A stretch of 64,000 nt of DNA from a bacterium 210917-SL.2.15 (lineage in GTDB: Bacteria > Bacillota > Clostridia > Oscillospirales > Oscillospiraceae): positions 186,001 through 250,000 of the forward strand of contig JAJCJC010000001.1 of NCBI GenBank assembly GCA_020555605.1, written 5' to 3'. The notes beneath the pieces were generated by a model. That model saw only the letters and a program-made list of their open reading frames with translations, did not search any database and was not told the origin of the DNA. Made by a program: the position numbers and the translations under genes. Shown here piece by piece: positions 7,552 through 16,474 of the stretch (positions within the stretch are counted from its first letter, which is position 1; every line of letters starts with the position of its first letter).

Positions 7552-9414
7552 TTACTCTGTTTCTCCCGCTTCAGCAGGCACGGTTTCCTCCGCATTCTGC
7601 TGAGGCGCCTGCCAAGCGCCGCCGGACGGCTTATCCGTCCAAGCAACGCTATAGGCATCCAAGATCGATCCGGTCTCCGCCGGAGCGTAACTGATGGTGA
7701 CCGCGTCGCCCACGTTCATAATCACCACGTCAGAGCACTGCGCAGCAGAGATGCTATAGAAAACTTCTTCGCCTTCCAAACGCAGGAAGTAATAAGTGTT
7801 CCCCTCCAGAACTGCCGTGCGGATCTCGGCAAGGACGCCCTCGGCCTGTGTTTTTTCAATCAATGCCTGACCATCGTCGGCCGAAATCGTGCCGCTCTCC
7901 ATGAGCAGCTGCAGATAAGCGCTCTCCGCAGCTTCCGGCGTTGTTCCGGTGGCCACCATCTGGTATTCCTGCACATTGACCATGGCGTACTGCTTGACGA
8001 GTCCGGCATTGTCCTTCATGGCCATGAAATAGGTCGGCTCGCCGGAGATGTTGAGCAACAACGGGAAGGTAGCCGTATAGCGCATCTGCTGCAGAATGCC
8101 CTCGGCACTGGACATGGCAGAGTATTCGTCCGCGCCGGCGCAGGGATAGTAGCGCGTTTCCTTCGTACGCTGATTGCTGAGAATAAAACCCACGTTGGAG
8201 GCGTCCGTTCCCGCAGAAGTGACGCCGCTGTACATATACACATCCCCGTCCTGGGCAATATAATTGTAGCCCTGGGTGGTCACAGTTACATCCCGCTGGC
8301 CGAGCACGGAGTTGATAAAGCCGTTGTGGTAGCGGCCATAATAATCGTACTGCTGCAAAATGAGGTCCGCATTGTAAACGTGATCCACCCAATTGGGGAT
8401 ATCCTCCACGTCGTAGTACGTGCATTCGCCGGTGACTGCGTTGACCAGCACCGCGCCCTTAACGTCCACGCCGCCGAACAGGCCGATCGTCTTATCCATC
8501 CGTGCGCAGACCCAGTAGGGCGCGCCAGATTCGTCGATCTCGAAATAAGGCGTAGCAAACATATAGGTGGGATACTGGAAACGCAGATGGCGCACCAGAT
8601 TGCGGTTGAAGTGTTCGGCCGTAGTGTATTTGATGCCCTCTTCCAGGCGCTGTACCGTCACTTCCTGTGTCGTCATATCGATGATCAGATAAGCCGGAAG
8701 GCCCTCGGTGCGGTTATTGAACCACTTGATAATATCGCCGTACATCAGCCCTGTAACGCGGACGGGTTTGCCCTGATAGTTGATCTGGGTATAGTCATCC
8801 TCCACTTCAAACTGGCTGACCATATCGCTCAGTTCGCCCAGCTTCCGGGTACCCAGGCGGGTGGCGCTGTCACGATCCAGCACGGGAATCTCATCAAAGC
8901 CCAGCTGATCCACTTCCTCGGCAAAATTACCCGTTTCAATGGGCAGCAGTTTCTGATAAGCATCCGCCCGCAGGATCACGGAAGAGAGAACACCTCCCAC
9001 CAGCGCAACCACAATCAGCGCGACCACAATATAAAACGGGATACGGCACTGTTTTCGCACAAAGTTGAAATATCCCTTGGCCCCGTCGCCCTGAAAGCCC
9101 GTGGTCACCACGGCGCAGATACAGTAGACCGCGCAGAGCAGGAATACGAAAGAATAAAACTCCGGCGCTTTCACGTTGATCGGCGGCAGCGCCACATAAA
9201 AATAAATCAGGCCGAACACTACCGTCACCAGCAGATTGGTCAGCGTCCGCCGCACCGGAGACTGGATGGGCTTGGCGGCTTTCTTTTTGCTCTTCTGGGG
9301 CTGGTAGTCCTCTCGTGGGGCCGACGCACCGCCGAAATCAAAGCCGCCGAAGGGTCCGCCCGCACCAAAAGGGCTGCTGCCGCCGAAGCCTCCGGCATTA
9401 AAGTCAATTTTCAC
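7552..9414 (-). CDS. Large membrane protein of unknown function
   Basis: I do not recognise a characterised family. The 620-residue product has a Gly/Phe-rich N-terminus (GGFGGSSPFGAGGPFGG), a basic stretch, three or so membrane segments (roughly residues 55-165), then about 450 soluble residues. One part (GAVLVNAVTGECTYYDVEDI) resembles PepSY-type beta-strand repeats. The C-terminus is Ala/Glu-rich. The start is GTG of VKIDFNAGG, with GAGGAA 6-7 nt upstream; earlier ATGs lack a ribosome site and would run into the clpC terminator. It sits alone between two terminators. Confidence 0.7.
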   Translation of the reverse strand: MKIDFNAGGFGGSSPFGAGGPFGGFDFGGASAPREDYQPQKSKKKAAKPIQSPVRRTLTNLLVTVVFGLIYFYVALPPINVKAPEFYSFVFLLCAVYCICAVVTTGFQGDGAKGYFNFVRKQCRIPFYIVVALIVVALVGGVLSSVILRADAYQKLLPIETGNFAEEVDQLGFDEIPVLDRDSATRLGTRKLGELSDMVSQFEVEDDYTQINYQGKPVRVTGLMYGDIIKWFNNRTEGLPAYLIIDMTTQEVTVQRLEEGIKYTTAEHFNRNLVRHLRFQYPTYMFATPYFEIDESGAPYWVCARMDKTIGLFGGVDVKGAVLVNAVTGECTYYDVEDIPNWVDHVYNADLILQQYDYYGRYHNGFINSVLGQRDVTVTTQGYNYIAQDGDVYMYSGVTSAGTDASNVGFILSNQRTKETRYYPCAGADEYSAMSSAEGILQQMRYTATFPLLLNISGEPTYFMAMKDNAGLVKQYAMVNVQEYQMVATGTTPEAAESAYLQLLMESGTISADDGQALIEKTQAEGVLAEIRTAVLEGNTYYFLRLEGEEVFYSISAAQCSDVVIMNVGDAVTISYAPAETGSILDAYSVAWTDKPSGGAWQAPQQNAEETVPAEAGETE

Positions 9415-9546
9415 TGCTGTTCCTCGCTTTCTGTTTCCATCGTTTTTTTCCCTCATTGTCTTGTAGTATACGGGAAAATGGGCGAAATTACAACCACCCG
9501 CCGCATTTTTTGTGCCGCTCCGGGTGCGGCAGCGCCGGAGAATACG

Positions 9547-9580
9547 AAAAAACCGCCGGGAATCGGACGTTCCCGGCGGC
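9547..9580 (-). terminator. Terminator of the ctsR-mcsA-clpC operon
   Basis: On the minus strand GCCGCCGGGAA, a 7-nt loop, then TTCCCGGCGG and six T, 38 nt after the clpC stop. Confidence 0.9.
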
Positions 9581-9617
9581 TCCAAAAGGGGGTTGCCTTG
9601 CTGGTACTGTTTTGTGC

Positions 9618-12125
9618 TCAGGCGTTGCTGTTCTCCGCCGGGGCATCGCTGCTGCACTCTGCGGTATCTTCTGCTTTGCGGACGATGACGATCTTGCCGT
9701 CCCGGGCAGTGGCACAGATATGATCGCCCTCCTTGATCTCGCTCTGGAGCAATGCCTCGGCCACGGCATCCTCCACATTGCTCTGTATGGCCCTGCGCAG
9801 GGGACGGGCGCCGTAAACGGGGTCAAAACCTTCCTTGGCCACCAACTCCACCGCCGCGTCGTCCACTTCCATGGAGATGCCCAGCCCGTCCACACGCTTG
9901 GCTGTAACGGCCAGCAGCTTGCGGGCAATTTCCGCGATATTCTGTGCGTTCAGAGGATGGAAAATGATGGTCTCATCAATCCGGTTTAGGAACTCGGGGC
10001 GGAAGGTGCGCTTCAATTCGGCCATAACGGCGTCCTTGACTGCCTCAAAGGATTTTTCCCCATCCTTGGCGCCGTCGGCATCCGTATCGGCAAAGCCAAG
10101 CCGGTTTCCCTGAGCGGTGATATTTTTCGCTCCCACATTGGAAGTCATAACAATGACCGTGTTGCGGAAATCCACTCGGCGGCCCTGAGAGTCGGTCAAC
10201 TCACCGTCATCCATAATCTGCAGCAGCAGATTCCACACGTCCTCGTGGGCCTTTTCAATCTCATCGAACAGCACCACGCTGTAGGGGCGGCGGCGGACCT
10301 TTTCCGTCAGCTGACCACCTTCCTCATGACCCACATAACCGGGAGGCGAGCCGATCAGGCGAGAAACGGTGTGCCGCTCCATGTACTCGGACATATCGAG
10401 ACGCACCATGGCGTTTTCATCGCCGAACATGGCTTCGGCCAGCGCCTTGCACAGCTCGGTTTTGCCTACGCCCGTAGGACCCAGGAACAGGAAGGAACCA
10501 ATGGGACGCTTAGGGTCTTTCAGCCCCACGCGGCCGCGGCGGATAGCCCGGGCAATGGCCTTCACAGCCTCATCCTGCCCCACCACGCGCTTGTGGAGGA
10601 TTTCTTCCATCTTCAGCAGCTTCTGGCCTTCGTCCTCCGTCAGACGAGTCACCGGCACGCCGGTCCACTCGGACACTACGGCAGCGATGTCCTCTTCGGT
10701 TACCTCGCCGTGTTCCACGGCCACCTTCTTATGCCAGTTGTCTCGTTCGATCTCCATCTGCTTTTCATAATCCTGCTCAATGTCGCGGATCTGCGCAGCC
10801 TTTTCAAAGTCCTGCGCGGCCACAGCCTCTTCCTTCTCCCGGCGCAGGGCAGAGAGCTTCTCCTCCAGCGCCTTGAGATCGGGCGAGGATTTCTCGTTCT
10901 TCATCCGCACCCGGCTGGCAGCCTCGTCCATCAGGTCGATGGCTTTGTCAGGCAGGAAACGGTCGTTGATATAGCGGCGGGACAGATCGACGGCTGCCTG
11001 CAAAGCCCCGTTGGTGATGCTCAAGCGATGATGTGCCTCGTACTTATCCCGCAGCCCTTTCAGAATATCCAGGCAAGCCTCCGGAGACGGTTCGCCCACA
11101 GTGACCGGCTGGAAACGGCGCTCCAGCGCGGCATCCTTTTCAATATACTGCCGGTATTCGTTCAACGTTGTGGCGCCGATGACGCGAATCTCGCCGCGAC
11201 CCAGCGCGGGCTTGATGATATTGGCGGCGTCCATGGCACCCTCGGCGCTGCCGGCGCCCACAATGGTATGCAGCTCATCGATGAAGAGGATAATCTTGCC
11301 GTTCTTCTTCACCTCGTCCAGCGCTTTCTTAATACGCTCCTCAAATTCGCCGCGGTACTTGGTGCCGGCCACCATACCGGACAAATCCAAAGACAGCACC
11401 TGCTTATCCAGCAGCTCTTCGGGCACATCTGCCGCCGCGATACGCTGGGCCAGACCCTCGGCCACCGCCGTCTTGCCTACGCCCGGCTCGCCGATGAGCA
11501 CAGGGTTATTCTTGGTGCGGCGGGACAAGATCTGGATCACGCGCTGGATTTCCTCATCCCGGCCGATGACCGGATCCAGCTTCCCGCTGCGGGCGGCAGC
11601 CGTAAGGTCGCGGGTAAACTCCTGGAGCACGTTGTCGCCGCTCTCTTCCTTCGCTTCCCCGGCACGCACGGTCTGCTGGCCCGTAGGCGCTTCCTGCAGC
11701 TTATGCCGCACGCTTTCAAATACGGCCTGAGGACTCAGACCCGCCGCACGCAGGATCCGCACACCCATGCTGCGTCCGTCCCGCAGCAGACCCACCAGAA
11801 GGTGCTCCGTGCCCACATAGCTGAAACCACCGCGCATGGATTCCTCCACGGCGCTTTCAATGGCGCGCTTGGCCCGGGGTGTCAACCCCTGAGTGGGCTT
11901 GGTGCCCGGTATACCGCGGCCCACACTGTTGATCAAAATTTTCTGCACCATACTCTCCGTCAGGCCCTGTTCCTCCAGAACACGGCGGGCGATGCCCTCC
12001 TCTTCCCGAAGAAGGCCCAGCAGCAGATGCTCGGTGCCGATATAGCTGTGCCCCAAATCGCCGGCGGAACGCTCCGCCAGCTCCAGCGCCCGCTGGGCGC
12101 GGGGGGAAAATCTGTTTTCATCCAT
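9618..12125 (-). CDS. clpC: ClpC ATPase, AAA+ unfoldase of the Clp protease
   Basis: Hexameric cytosolic unfoldase that feeds proteins to ClpP. The 835 residues contain the N-terminal Clp repeats, a first AAA module with GEPGVGKTAV, a coiled-coil UVR-type middle region (LRREKEEAVAAQDFEKAAQ), and a second AAA module with GPTGVGKTEL. A C-terminal domain follows. The start is the ATG of MDENRF, 9 nt from GAGGAGGTCA. It is third in the operon after ctsR and mcsA. McsB, which in Bacillus tags substrates with phospho-arginine for ClpC, is not encoded here. Confidence 0.97.
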   Translation of the reverse strand: MDENRFSPRAQRALELAERSAGDLGHSYIGTEHLLLGLLREEEGIARRVLEEQGLTESMVQKILINSVGRGIPGTKPTQGLTPRAKRAIESAVEESMRGGFSYVGTEHLLVGLLRDGRSMGVRILRAAGLSPQAVFESVRHKLQEAPTGQQTVRAGEAKEESGDNVLQEFTRDLTAAARSGKLDPVIGRDEEIQRVIQILSRRTKNNPVLIGEPGVGKTAVAEGLAQRIAAADVPEELLDKQVLSLDLSGMVAGTKYRGEFEERIKKALDEVKKNGKIILFIDELHTIVGAGSAEGAMDAANIIKPALGRGEIRVIGATTLNEYRQYIEKDAALERRFQPVTVGEPSPEACLDILKGLRDKYEAHHRLSITNGALQAAVDLSRRYINDRFLPDKAIDLMDEAASRVRMKNEKSSPDLKALEEKLSALRREKEEAVAAQDFEKAAQIRDIEQDYEKQMEIERDNWHKKVAVEHGEVTEEDIAAVVSEWTGVPVTRLTEDEGQKLLKMEEILHKRVVGQDEAVKAIARAIRRGRVGLKDPKRPIGSFLFLGPTGVGKTELCKALAEAMFGDENAMVRLDMSEYMERHTVSRLIGSPPGYVGHEEGGQLTEKVRRRPYSVVLFDEIEKAHEDVWNLLLQIMDDGELTDSQGRRVDFRNTVIVMTSNVGAKNITAQGNRLGFADTDADGAKDGEKSFEAVKDAVMAELKRTFRPEFLNRIDETIIFHPLNAQNIAEIARKLLAVTAKRVDGLGISMEVDDAAVELVAKEGFDPVYGARPLRRAIQSNVEDAVAEALLQSEIKEGDHICATARDGKIVIVRKAEDTAECSSDAPAENSNA

Positions 12126-12196
12126 TATCATTGACCTCCTCTAAACTGGTCTTTCCAAACCGCCCCGCGTCATGCTGCGCAGAGGCTGGTTCTAGT

Positions 12197-12691
12197 TTAT
12201 TCCTCTTTTTCCATGCCGTGGATCTGATCGCGCAGCTGCGCTGCATGCTCGAAATTTTCCGTAGCAATGGCCTGCTGCAGTTCCGTGCGCAGGGCGTTCA
12301 TCCGGCGCTCGCGATCCAACTCCCGATGCTCGGCGTCGCTGACCAAGTCATTGCCCGGTACAGGCGCAGCGCTCTGCACCGCCGACGTGCTCCCGGCGGA
12401 AGCCGTCTCCGCTCCGCCGGACGTCAGCGCGGGGAACATGCGGGCAAAACTCCGGTTCATTTCCTCAAAAGGCTCAAAGAAACGACCGGCCAGCGCAGGC
12501 ATGGGGGTGAAAAAGTCGTCAAAGCCGCCGAACAATCCCTGTCCAAAGCTGCCGAAGCTCTTCTCCATGCTGTCCGCATACCCCAGTTCCCGAGCGCAGT
12601 CGCCGCACAGATGATGCTCGGTCACGTTGCCGTTGATATTGCTCTTATAATAGAACGTAGCTTCATTCTTACCACAATGTTCGCATTTCAT
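12197..12691 (-). CDS. mcsA: McsA-like zinc and UVR-motif protein
   Basis: 164 residues. The N-terminus has two CxxC zinc knuckles (CEHC and CGDC, near residues 3-32). A Phe/Gly/Ser-rich middle follows, and the C-terminus ends with a UVR motif (LQQAIATENFEHAAQLRDQI). In Bacillus, McsA activates the McsB arginine kinase and modulates CtsR and ClpC. Here the gene lies between ctsR and clpC with only about 70 bp on each side, so there is no room for mcsB. It may be a direct ClpC adaptor in this organism (inference). Confidence 0.88.
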   Translation of the reverse strand: MKCEHCGKNEATFYYKSNINGNVTEHHLCGDCARELGYADSMEKSFGSFGQGLFGGFDDFFTPMPALAGRFFEPFEEMNRSFARMFPALTSGGAETASAGSTSAVQSAAPVPGNDLVSDAEHRELDRERRMNALRTELQQAIATENFEHAAQLRDQIHGMEKEE

Positions 12692-12762
12692 AATGACGAG
12701 ACCTCCTTCAGTCTTTTCACAAATTAAATGGATTCAATAGCCGTTTCTGCCGATGCGCAGAA

Positions 12763-13215
12763 CTAAATCGCACGGATCATAACCTGCTTGAAAATACTTG
12801 CGCGTACGGCATTGCGCAGTTCTTTCGGCACGTCGTGCAACGCATTTTCACTGATGGCCGCCAGCAAAACTCTGGCAATTCCTGTTTCAACGGCGCCGCT
12901 GTCGGCCAGATTACTGGTAATCGCTTTGGCGCTTTGGAAATCCAGCGTATCGCCGATGGAATTGATGACCTGCATCAAAAGCGTTTTGCGATCGGTCCGC
13001 ACCCGCGTGATCCGAATATAGCCGTTACCGCCGCGGCGGCTTTCCACGATGTAGCCGTGCTCCGGGGAAAAACGGGTGGACATCACATAGTTGATCTGGC
13101 TGGGCACACAATTGAAGCGCTGTGCCAGGTCGCCGCGCTGCAACTCCACCACGCCGCCATCCGTCTCATCCAGCGCATCCTGGATAAAGCAAGCGATCAA
13201 ATCTGAAATCCCCAC
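12763..13215 (-). CDS. ctsR: CtsR, repressor of class III stress genes
   Basis: 150 residues matching CtsR over the full length, with an N-terminal winged helix (ISDLIACFIQDAL and FNCVPSQINYVMSTRF) and the glycine-rich wing RRGGNGYIRI that reads the operator. The start is GTG, about 11 nt after AAGGAGG. It heads the ctsR-mcsA-clpC operon. The promoter is flanked by two copies of the CtsR heptad repeat, so the operon is autoregulated. Confidence 0.95.
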   Translation of the reverse strand: MGISDLIACFIQDALDETDGGVVELQRGDLAQRFNCVPSQINYVMSTRFSPEHGYIVESRRGGNGYIRITRVRTDRKTLLMQVINSIGDTLDFQSAKAITSNLADSGAVETGIARVLLAAISENALHDVPKELRNAVRASIFKQVMIRAI

Positions 13216-13278
13216 TTGATAACACGCCTCCTTCTATTTCACGGTAGCACTGTGCCACCGGCTCTCTCATTCGATTTG

Positions 13279-13302
13279 TTTGACTTTGACTTTCTTTGAC
13301 TT
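13279..13302 (-). promoter_or_regulatory. CtsR operator downstream of the -10
   Basis: On the minus strand AGTCAAAGAAAGTCAAA, two heptads spaced 10 nt start to start as in the CtsR consensus, followed by a third GTCAAA. Confidence 0.9.
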
Positions 13303-13311
13303 TCTAACTAT

Positions 13312-13339
13312 AGTATAGCACAGCTTTTTGAAATGTCAA
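13312..13339 (-). promoter_or_regulatory. Sigma-A promoter of the ctsR operon
   Basis: On the minus strand TTGACA and TATACT with a 16-nt spacer, flanked on both sides by CtsR boxes, so repressor binding would cover the polymerase site. Confidence 0.9.
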
Positions 13340-13347
13340 CATCTTTT

Positions 13348-13364
13348 TTGACTTTCCTTGACTA
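13348..13364 (-). promoter_or_regulatory. Second CtsR operator upstream of the -35
   Basis: On the minus strand AGTCAAGGAAAGTCAAA. The two heptads are 10 nt apart with one mismatch in the first. Confidence 0.85.
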
Positions 13365-13513
13365 TTTTTCCGTCCCCGCTCATTTCCCTTGCAGCGCAGC
13401 GCCTCTTCCAATTTTCTCCCGGTTTTTCCCGTCCCCTTTTTCCTCTTTTTCCGGCATGAGGTTCCCCTATAGACCAAATTTTTAATTTTTATTCATTTTC
13501 TTTTCGATTGCAC

Positions 13514-13541
13514 TTGCATTTTTTATTTTTCTGATTATAAT
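13514..13541 (+). promoter_or_regulatory. Promoter of the ferredoxin gene
   Basis: TTGCAT, 16 nt, then a perfect TATAAT about 34 nt before the ATG. The T-rich spacer suggests strong expression. Confidence 0.8.
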
Positions 13542-13574
13542 GGAAGTTACTAATTTGTATGGAGGTAACCTACT

Positions 13575-13748
13575 ATGGCATACGCAATCAATGATTCCTG
13601 CATCAGCTGCGGCGCTTGTGTTGACGCTTGCCCCGCCGGCGCAATCTCCCAGGGCGACGAGCACTTCGAGATCAACGCTGACACCTGCATGGACTGCGGC
13701 GCTTGCTGCGATTCCTGCCCCAACGATGCAATTCATCCCGCTGACTAA
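13575..13748 (+). CDS. 2[4Fe-4S] ferredoxin
   Basis: A 57-residue clostridial-type ferredoxin with two canonical cluster motifs, CISCGACVDACP and CMDCGACCDSCP, giving the eight cluster cysteines plus one extra. Cytosolic low-potential electron carrier for hydrogenase, pyruvate:ferredoxin oxidoreductase and similar enzymes. It begins with ATG behind GGAGGT, and has its own promoter and a strong terminator, so it is a single-gene unit. Confidence 0.95.
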   Translation: MAYAINDSCISCGACVDACPAGAISQGDEHFEINADTCMDCGACCDSCPNDAIHPAD

Positions 13749-13767
13749 TTTTGTTTGATCAGCCATG

Positions 13768-13802
13768 ATGCCGCAGGCTTTCGCCTGCGGCATTGTTTTT
13801 TT
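13768..13802 (+). terminator. Terminator of the ferredoxin gene
   Basis: 11-bp stem (ATGCCGCAGGC) with loop TTTC, followed by TGTTTTTTT. Confidence 0.95.
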
Positions 13803-13855
13803 GCGCAGGATTTGCTATACTGAAAAAAATTTGATCCTTTCGGAAGGAGACATCC

Positions 13856-14596
13856 ATGGAATACTGCGATACCCTGCATCCCAGCCGCTATCGGCTGTAT
13901 TTTTCCGACGAGGTGGTCAAGCCCGGCACAGACTCTTTCCTGTTGGCGGACTTCACCCATCCCAAAAAGGGGATGCGAGTGTGCGATCTGGGCGCCGGCA
14001 TCGGTTTGCTGGGCCTGCTGCTGCTGAACCGCTGCCCAGAGCTGACCGTGTGCTGCGTCGAACTGCAGGCGCAGGCTGCAGCTATGGCCCGGCGCAATAT
14101 CGAGGAAAACGGCTTACAGGAAAAAATGACGCTGCACCACGGAGATCTGCGCACGCTGCGCGGCGTCCTCCCCGCCGGCGAAACGGATCTGGTGGTGTCA
14201 AATCCCCCCTATTTCCGGCAGGGCTGCGGCGGAAAAGCCGCGGGCAACCTGCGCCAGGCAGCGCGGGAAGAGTCCACCTGCACCATTGAAGACGTGTGCG
14301 TTGCCGCAGCGTACCTGTTAAAATGGGGCGGCTCCTTCTCCCTTGTTTTCCGGCCGGAACGGCTGACCGACCTTTTCTGCGCCCTGCGCCAGAGCGGGAT
14401 CGAACCCAAGCGCATCCGTTTCGTGGAAAAAGGAGCTGGACATCCTCCGATCCTTGTTTTGGTGGAGGGCCGGCGCGGCGGCAGGCCAGGCCTGGTCTAT
14501 GAACCACCTCTGGTGGTGTTCGCCTCCGACGGCAGAGAAACCGAAGAAATGGACCGCATCAATTTCAGACACGACAGAAAGGCAGGTGCGCCATGA
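13856..14596 (+). CDS. tRNA1(Val)-type adenine-N6 methyltransferase (TrmN6/YabB-like)
   Basis: 246 residues. The SAM-binding glycine motif is CDLGAGIGLLGL near residue 43, and the adenine-N6 catalytic motif NPPY lies near residue 121. This pairing and the RYRLYFSDEVVKPGTDSFLLADF N-terminus match the TrmN6/YabB group (quoted here in two parts: RYRLYFSDEVVKPGTDSF and LLADF). It probably modifies A37 of a tRNA. The gene overlaps rsmI by an ATGA, so two RNA methyltransferases are made together, as in other Firmicutes. Confidence 0.85.
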   Translation: MEYCDTLHPSRYRLYFSDEVVKPGTDSFLLADFTHPKKGMRVCDLGAGIGLLGLLLLNRCPELTVCCVELQAQAAAMARRNIEENGLQEKMTLHHGDLRTLRGVLPAGETDLVVSNPPYFRQGCGGKAAGNLRQAAREESTCTIEDVCVAAAYLLKWGGSFSLVFRPERLTDLFCALRQSGIEPKRIRFVEKGAGHPPILVLVEGRRGGRPGLVYEPPLVVFASDGRETEEMDRINFRHDRKAGAP

Positions 14597-15432
14597 GCGG
14601 AACGCTTTATCTGGTGGCGACCCCCATCGGCAACTTGAACGACATTTCCCCCCGCGCGCTTTCCATTTTGCAGCAGGCGGACTTTATCGCCGCCGAGGAC
14701 ACCCGCGTATCCCTGAAGCTGATGAACCGCTTTGAAATCAAAAAGCCTTTGCTCAGCTATCACGAGCACAACCATGTTTCCGCAGGCGAGCAGATCCTGC
14801 AGCGGCTTCTGGCCGGTGAAAGCTGCGCCCTGGTGACCGACGCCGGGACGCCCGCCATCAGTGACCCAGGGGAAGATATCGTGCGCCTGTGCGCCCGGTA
14901 CGACGTGCCAGTGGTGTCCATTCCAGGATGCTGCGCGCTGATTTCTGCTCTGGCTGTGTCCGGCCTGCCCACGGGCCGGTTCACCTTCGAAGGCTTCCTA
15001 TCCGTAAACCGCCGCGTGCGGCTGGAGCACCTGCTCTCCTTGAAAGAGGAACGGCGCACTATGATTTTTTATGAAGCACCCCACAAGCTACTGGGCACAT
15101 TGGAAGACCTGATCGAAACTTTCGGCGCGGAGCGCCGCATTTCCCTTTCCCGGGAAATGACCAAGCTGCATGAGCAAACGCTGCGCACCACCTTGGGCGG
15201 CGCTTTGGCACATTTTCAGGCGGTCGCCCCCAAGGGTGAATTTGTTCTCGTCCTGGAAGGCGCGCCGGAGGATGCCGGCGGCGTGGTAACCTTGGAGGAC
15301 GCCGTCGCCATGGCCCTGGAACTCCTGGCCAAAGGCATCAAAACCAAAGATGCCGTCCGGCAGGCAGCCGACTGCACCGGTATTGCTAAAAACGAGCTTT
15401 ACGACGCGGTGCTCCGCGCTCGTGCAAACTGA
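14593..15432 (+). CDS. rsmI: 16S rRNA 2'-O-methyltransferase RsmI
   Basis: Methylates the ribose of C1402 in 16S rRNA, in the decoding centre. The 279-residue protein shows the tetrapyrrole-methylase-type fold of the family: GTLYLVATPIGNLNDISPRA at the N-terminus, AAEDTR near residue 36, VTDAGTPAISDPG near residue 82, and a C-terminal helical domain with a Lys-rich segment. The start overlaps the preceding stop codon. Confidence 0.96.
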   Translation: MSGTLYLVATPIGNLNDISPRALSILQQADFIAAEDTRVSLKLMNRFEIKKPLLSYHEHNHVSAGEQILQRLLAGESCALVTDAGTPAISDPGEDIVRLCARYDVPVVSIPGCCALISALAVSGLPTGRFTFEGFLSVNRRVRLEHLLSLKEERRTMIFYEAPHKLLGTLEDLIETFGAERRISLSREMTKLHEQTLRTTLGGALAHFQAVAPKGEFVLVLEGAPEDAGGVVTLEDAVAMALELLAKGIKTKDAVRQAADCTGIAKNELYDAVLRARAN

Positions 15433-15446
15433 GGAGGAACCCTTTT

Positions 15447-15956
15447 ATGGAAGACAGACGCGCCGCATTTCCCACCCACGACGAGCCGCACCACAATATT
15501 CTGGATAGCCCGAATATGCCCACTCACAACGATCCGATCAACGTGGTTCACAAACGCTACTGGGCATTGTTGGCAGTAGCCGTTTTGGGCATAGGCCTGT
15601 TTTCATTTTATTCACCTGTAGGTATGACGTCGGCCCTGCACTGTTCGGCGGAAAACGCGGGCTTTTCCTATGTACTCGTGCACGATGCAGGCCTTTCCCT
15701 TTCCCCCGGCGAAGCCGTCCCTCTTTCTGCAGAAGCAACAGAAGCGCTTCAACGGACCCGGACCAACCATATGCTGCAGCAGAACGCCGTATTCGAAGCG
15801 GGCGCTATTGTGGTCTATCCCGACGAGGATACCAATTACGCCCTTTATGCCGCCCCGGAGGGCGCTTATGTATTCGCTCTTGACAAGAACAAATTCCGCT
15901 ACCGCGTTCAGGACGGCGCGGCTCTGTACCAAATTTTGGCGGAAGCTGTATCCTGA
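15447..15956 (+). CDS. Single-pass membrane protein, unknown
   Basis: 169 residues, no family recognised. The N-terminus is charged and His/Pro-rich, then one membrane segment (near residues 40-57), then an outer domain with no cysteine pairs except one. It starts 14 nt after rsmI with GAGGAAC upstream, so it is in the same operon. A terminator follows. Confidence 0.7.
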   Translation: MEDRRAAFPTHDEPHHNILDSPNMPTHNDPINVVHKRYWALLAVAVLGIGLFSFYSPVGMTSALHCSAENAGFSYVLVHDAGLSLSPGEAVPLSAEATEALQRTRTNHMLQQNAVFEAGAIVVYPDEDTNYALYAAPEGAYVFALDKNKFRYRVQDGAALYQILAEAVS

Positions 15957-15964
15957 AAAACAGA

Positions 15965-16005
15965 AACCGGACCCGATCCCAAACAGGAGCGAGTCCGGTT
16001 CTTTT
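15965..16005 (+). terminator. Terminator after the rsmI operon
   Basis: Stem AACCGGAC/GTCCGGTT closing a 20-nt loop, followed by CTTTT. It abuts the stop of the convergent abrB-like gene. Confidence 0.7.
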
Positions 16006-16294
16006 ATGTAATTTCCAGATTTTTAATCCCCTTCAGACATCGAGGACAAATATTTTTTCCTTTATATTTAATAATGTTTTTGGCGCCATTGCAAAACACA
16101 CACGTCGGCCGGTACTTCCGCAAGATAATAGATGCACCCTCCACATAAATTTCCAAATCGTCCTTTTCATTGATCTCCAACGTACGGCGCAGCTCAATCG
16201 GCAACACAATACGGCCAAGCTCATCCACCTTGCGCACAATGCCTGTAGATTTGGTCTGGCTGCCTGCGGCTGCTTTTCTACTTTTCGTTTCCAT
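16004..16294 (-). CDS. AbrB/SpoVT-type transition regulator with a zinc-ribbon tail
   Basis: About 96 residues. The swapped-hairpin AbrB DNA-binding domain spans residues 15-58 (TGIVRKVDELGRIVLPIELR). Instead of the usual SpoVT GAF domain, the C-terminus is short and holds two CxxC pairs (CVFC and CPRC), which probably bind zinc. AbrB-family proteins control the switch from growth to stationary phase or sporulation. Two ATGs are possible; I chose the one 9 nt from AAAGG. Confidence 0.88.
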   Translation of the reverse strand: METKSRKAAAGSQTKSTGIVRKVDELGRIVLPIELRRTLEINEKDDLEIYVEGASIILRKYRPTCVFCNGAKNIIKYKGKNICPRCLKGIKNLEIT

Positions 16295-16474
16295 GGCATT
16301 CATCCTTTTGGCAAGTTCTCCCGATTTGCGGCTCCGGGTGCTCCATACTGAAAACACACACGAAATACCCCAATTTTAAATTGGTAATATCCTATCAAAA
16401 AAGGACTTTTTTGTCAACGGCAACTTGTCATAAAATCCATTGCGCCGACTATGCTTCATTGAGGTGGTTTTACA

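Noticed and set aside
7447..9723. Long plus-strand open frame opposite the membrane-protein gene
   Set aside because: High-GC shadow frame; the minus-strand frame has a ribosome site, membrane segments and terminators on both sides.
10245..12134. Long plus-strand open frame opposite clpC
   Set aside because: Antisense shadow of an unmistakable ClpC.
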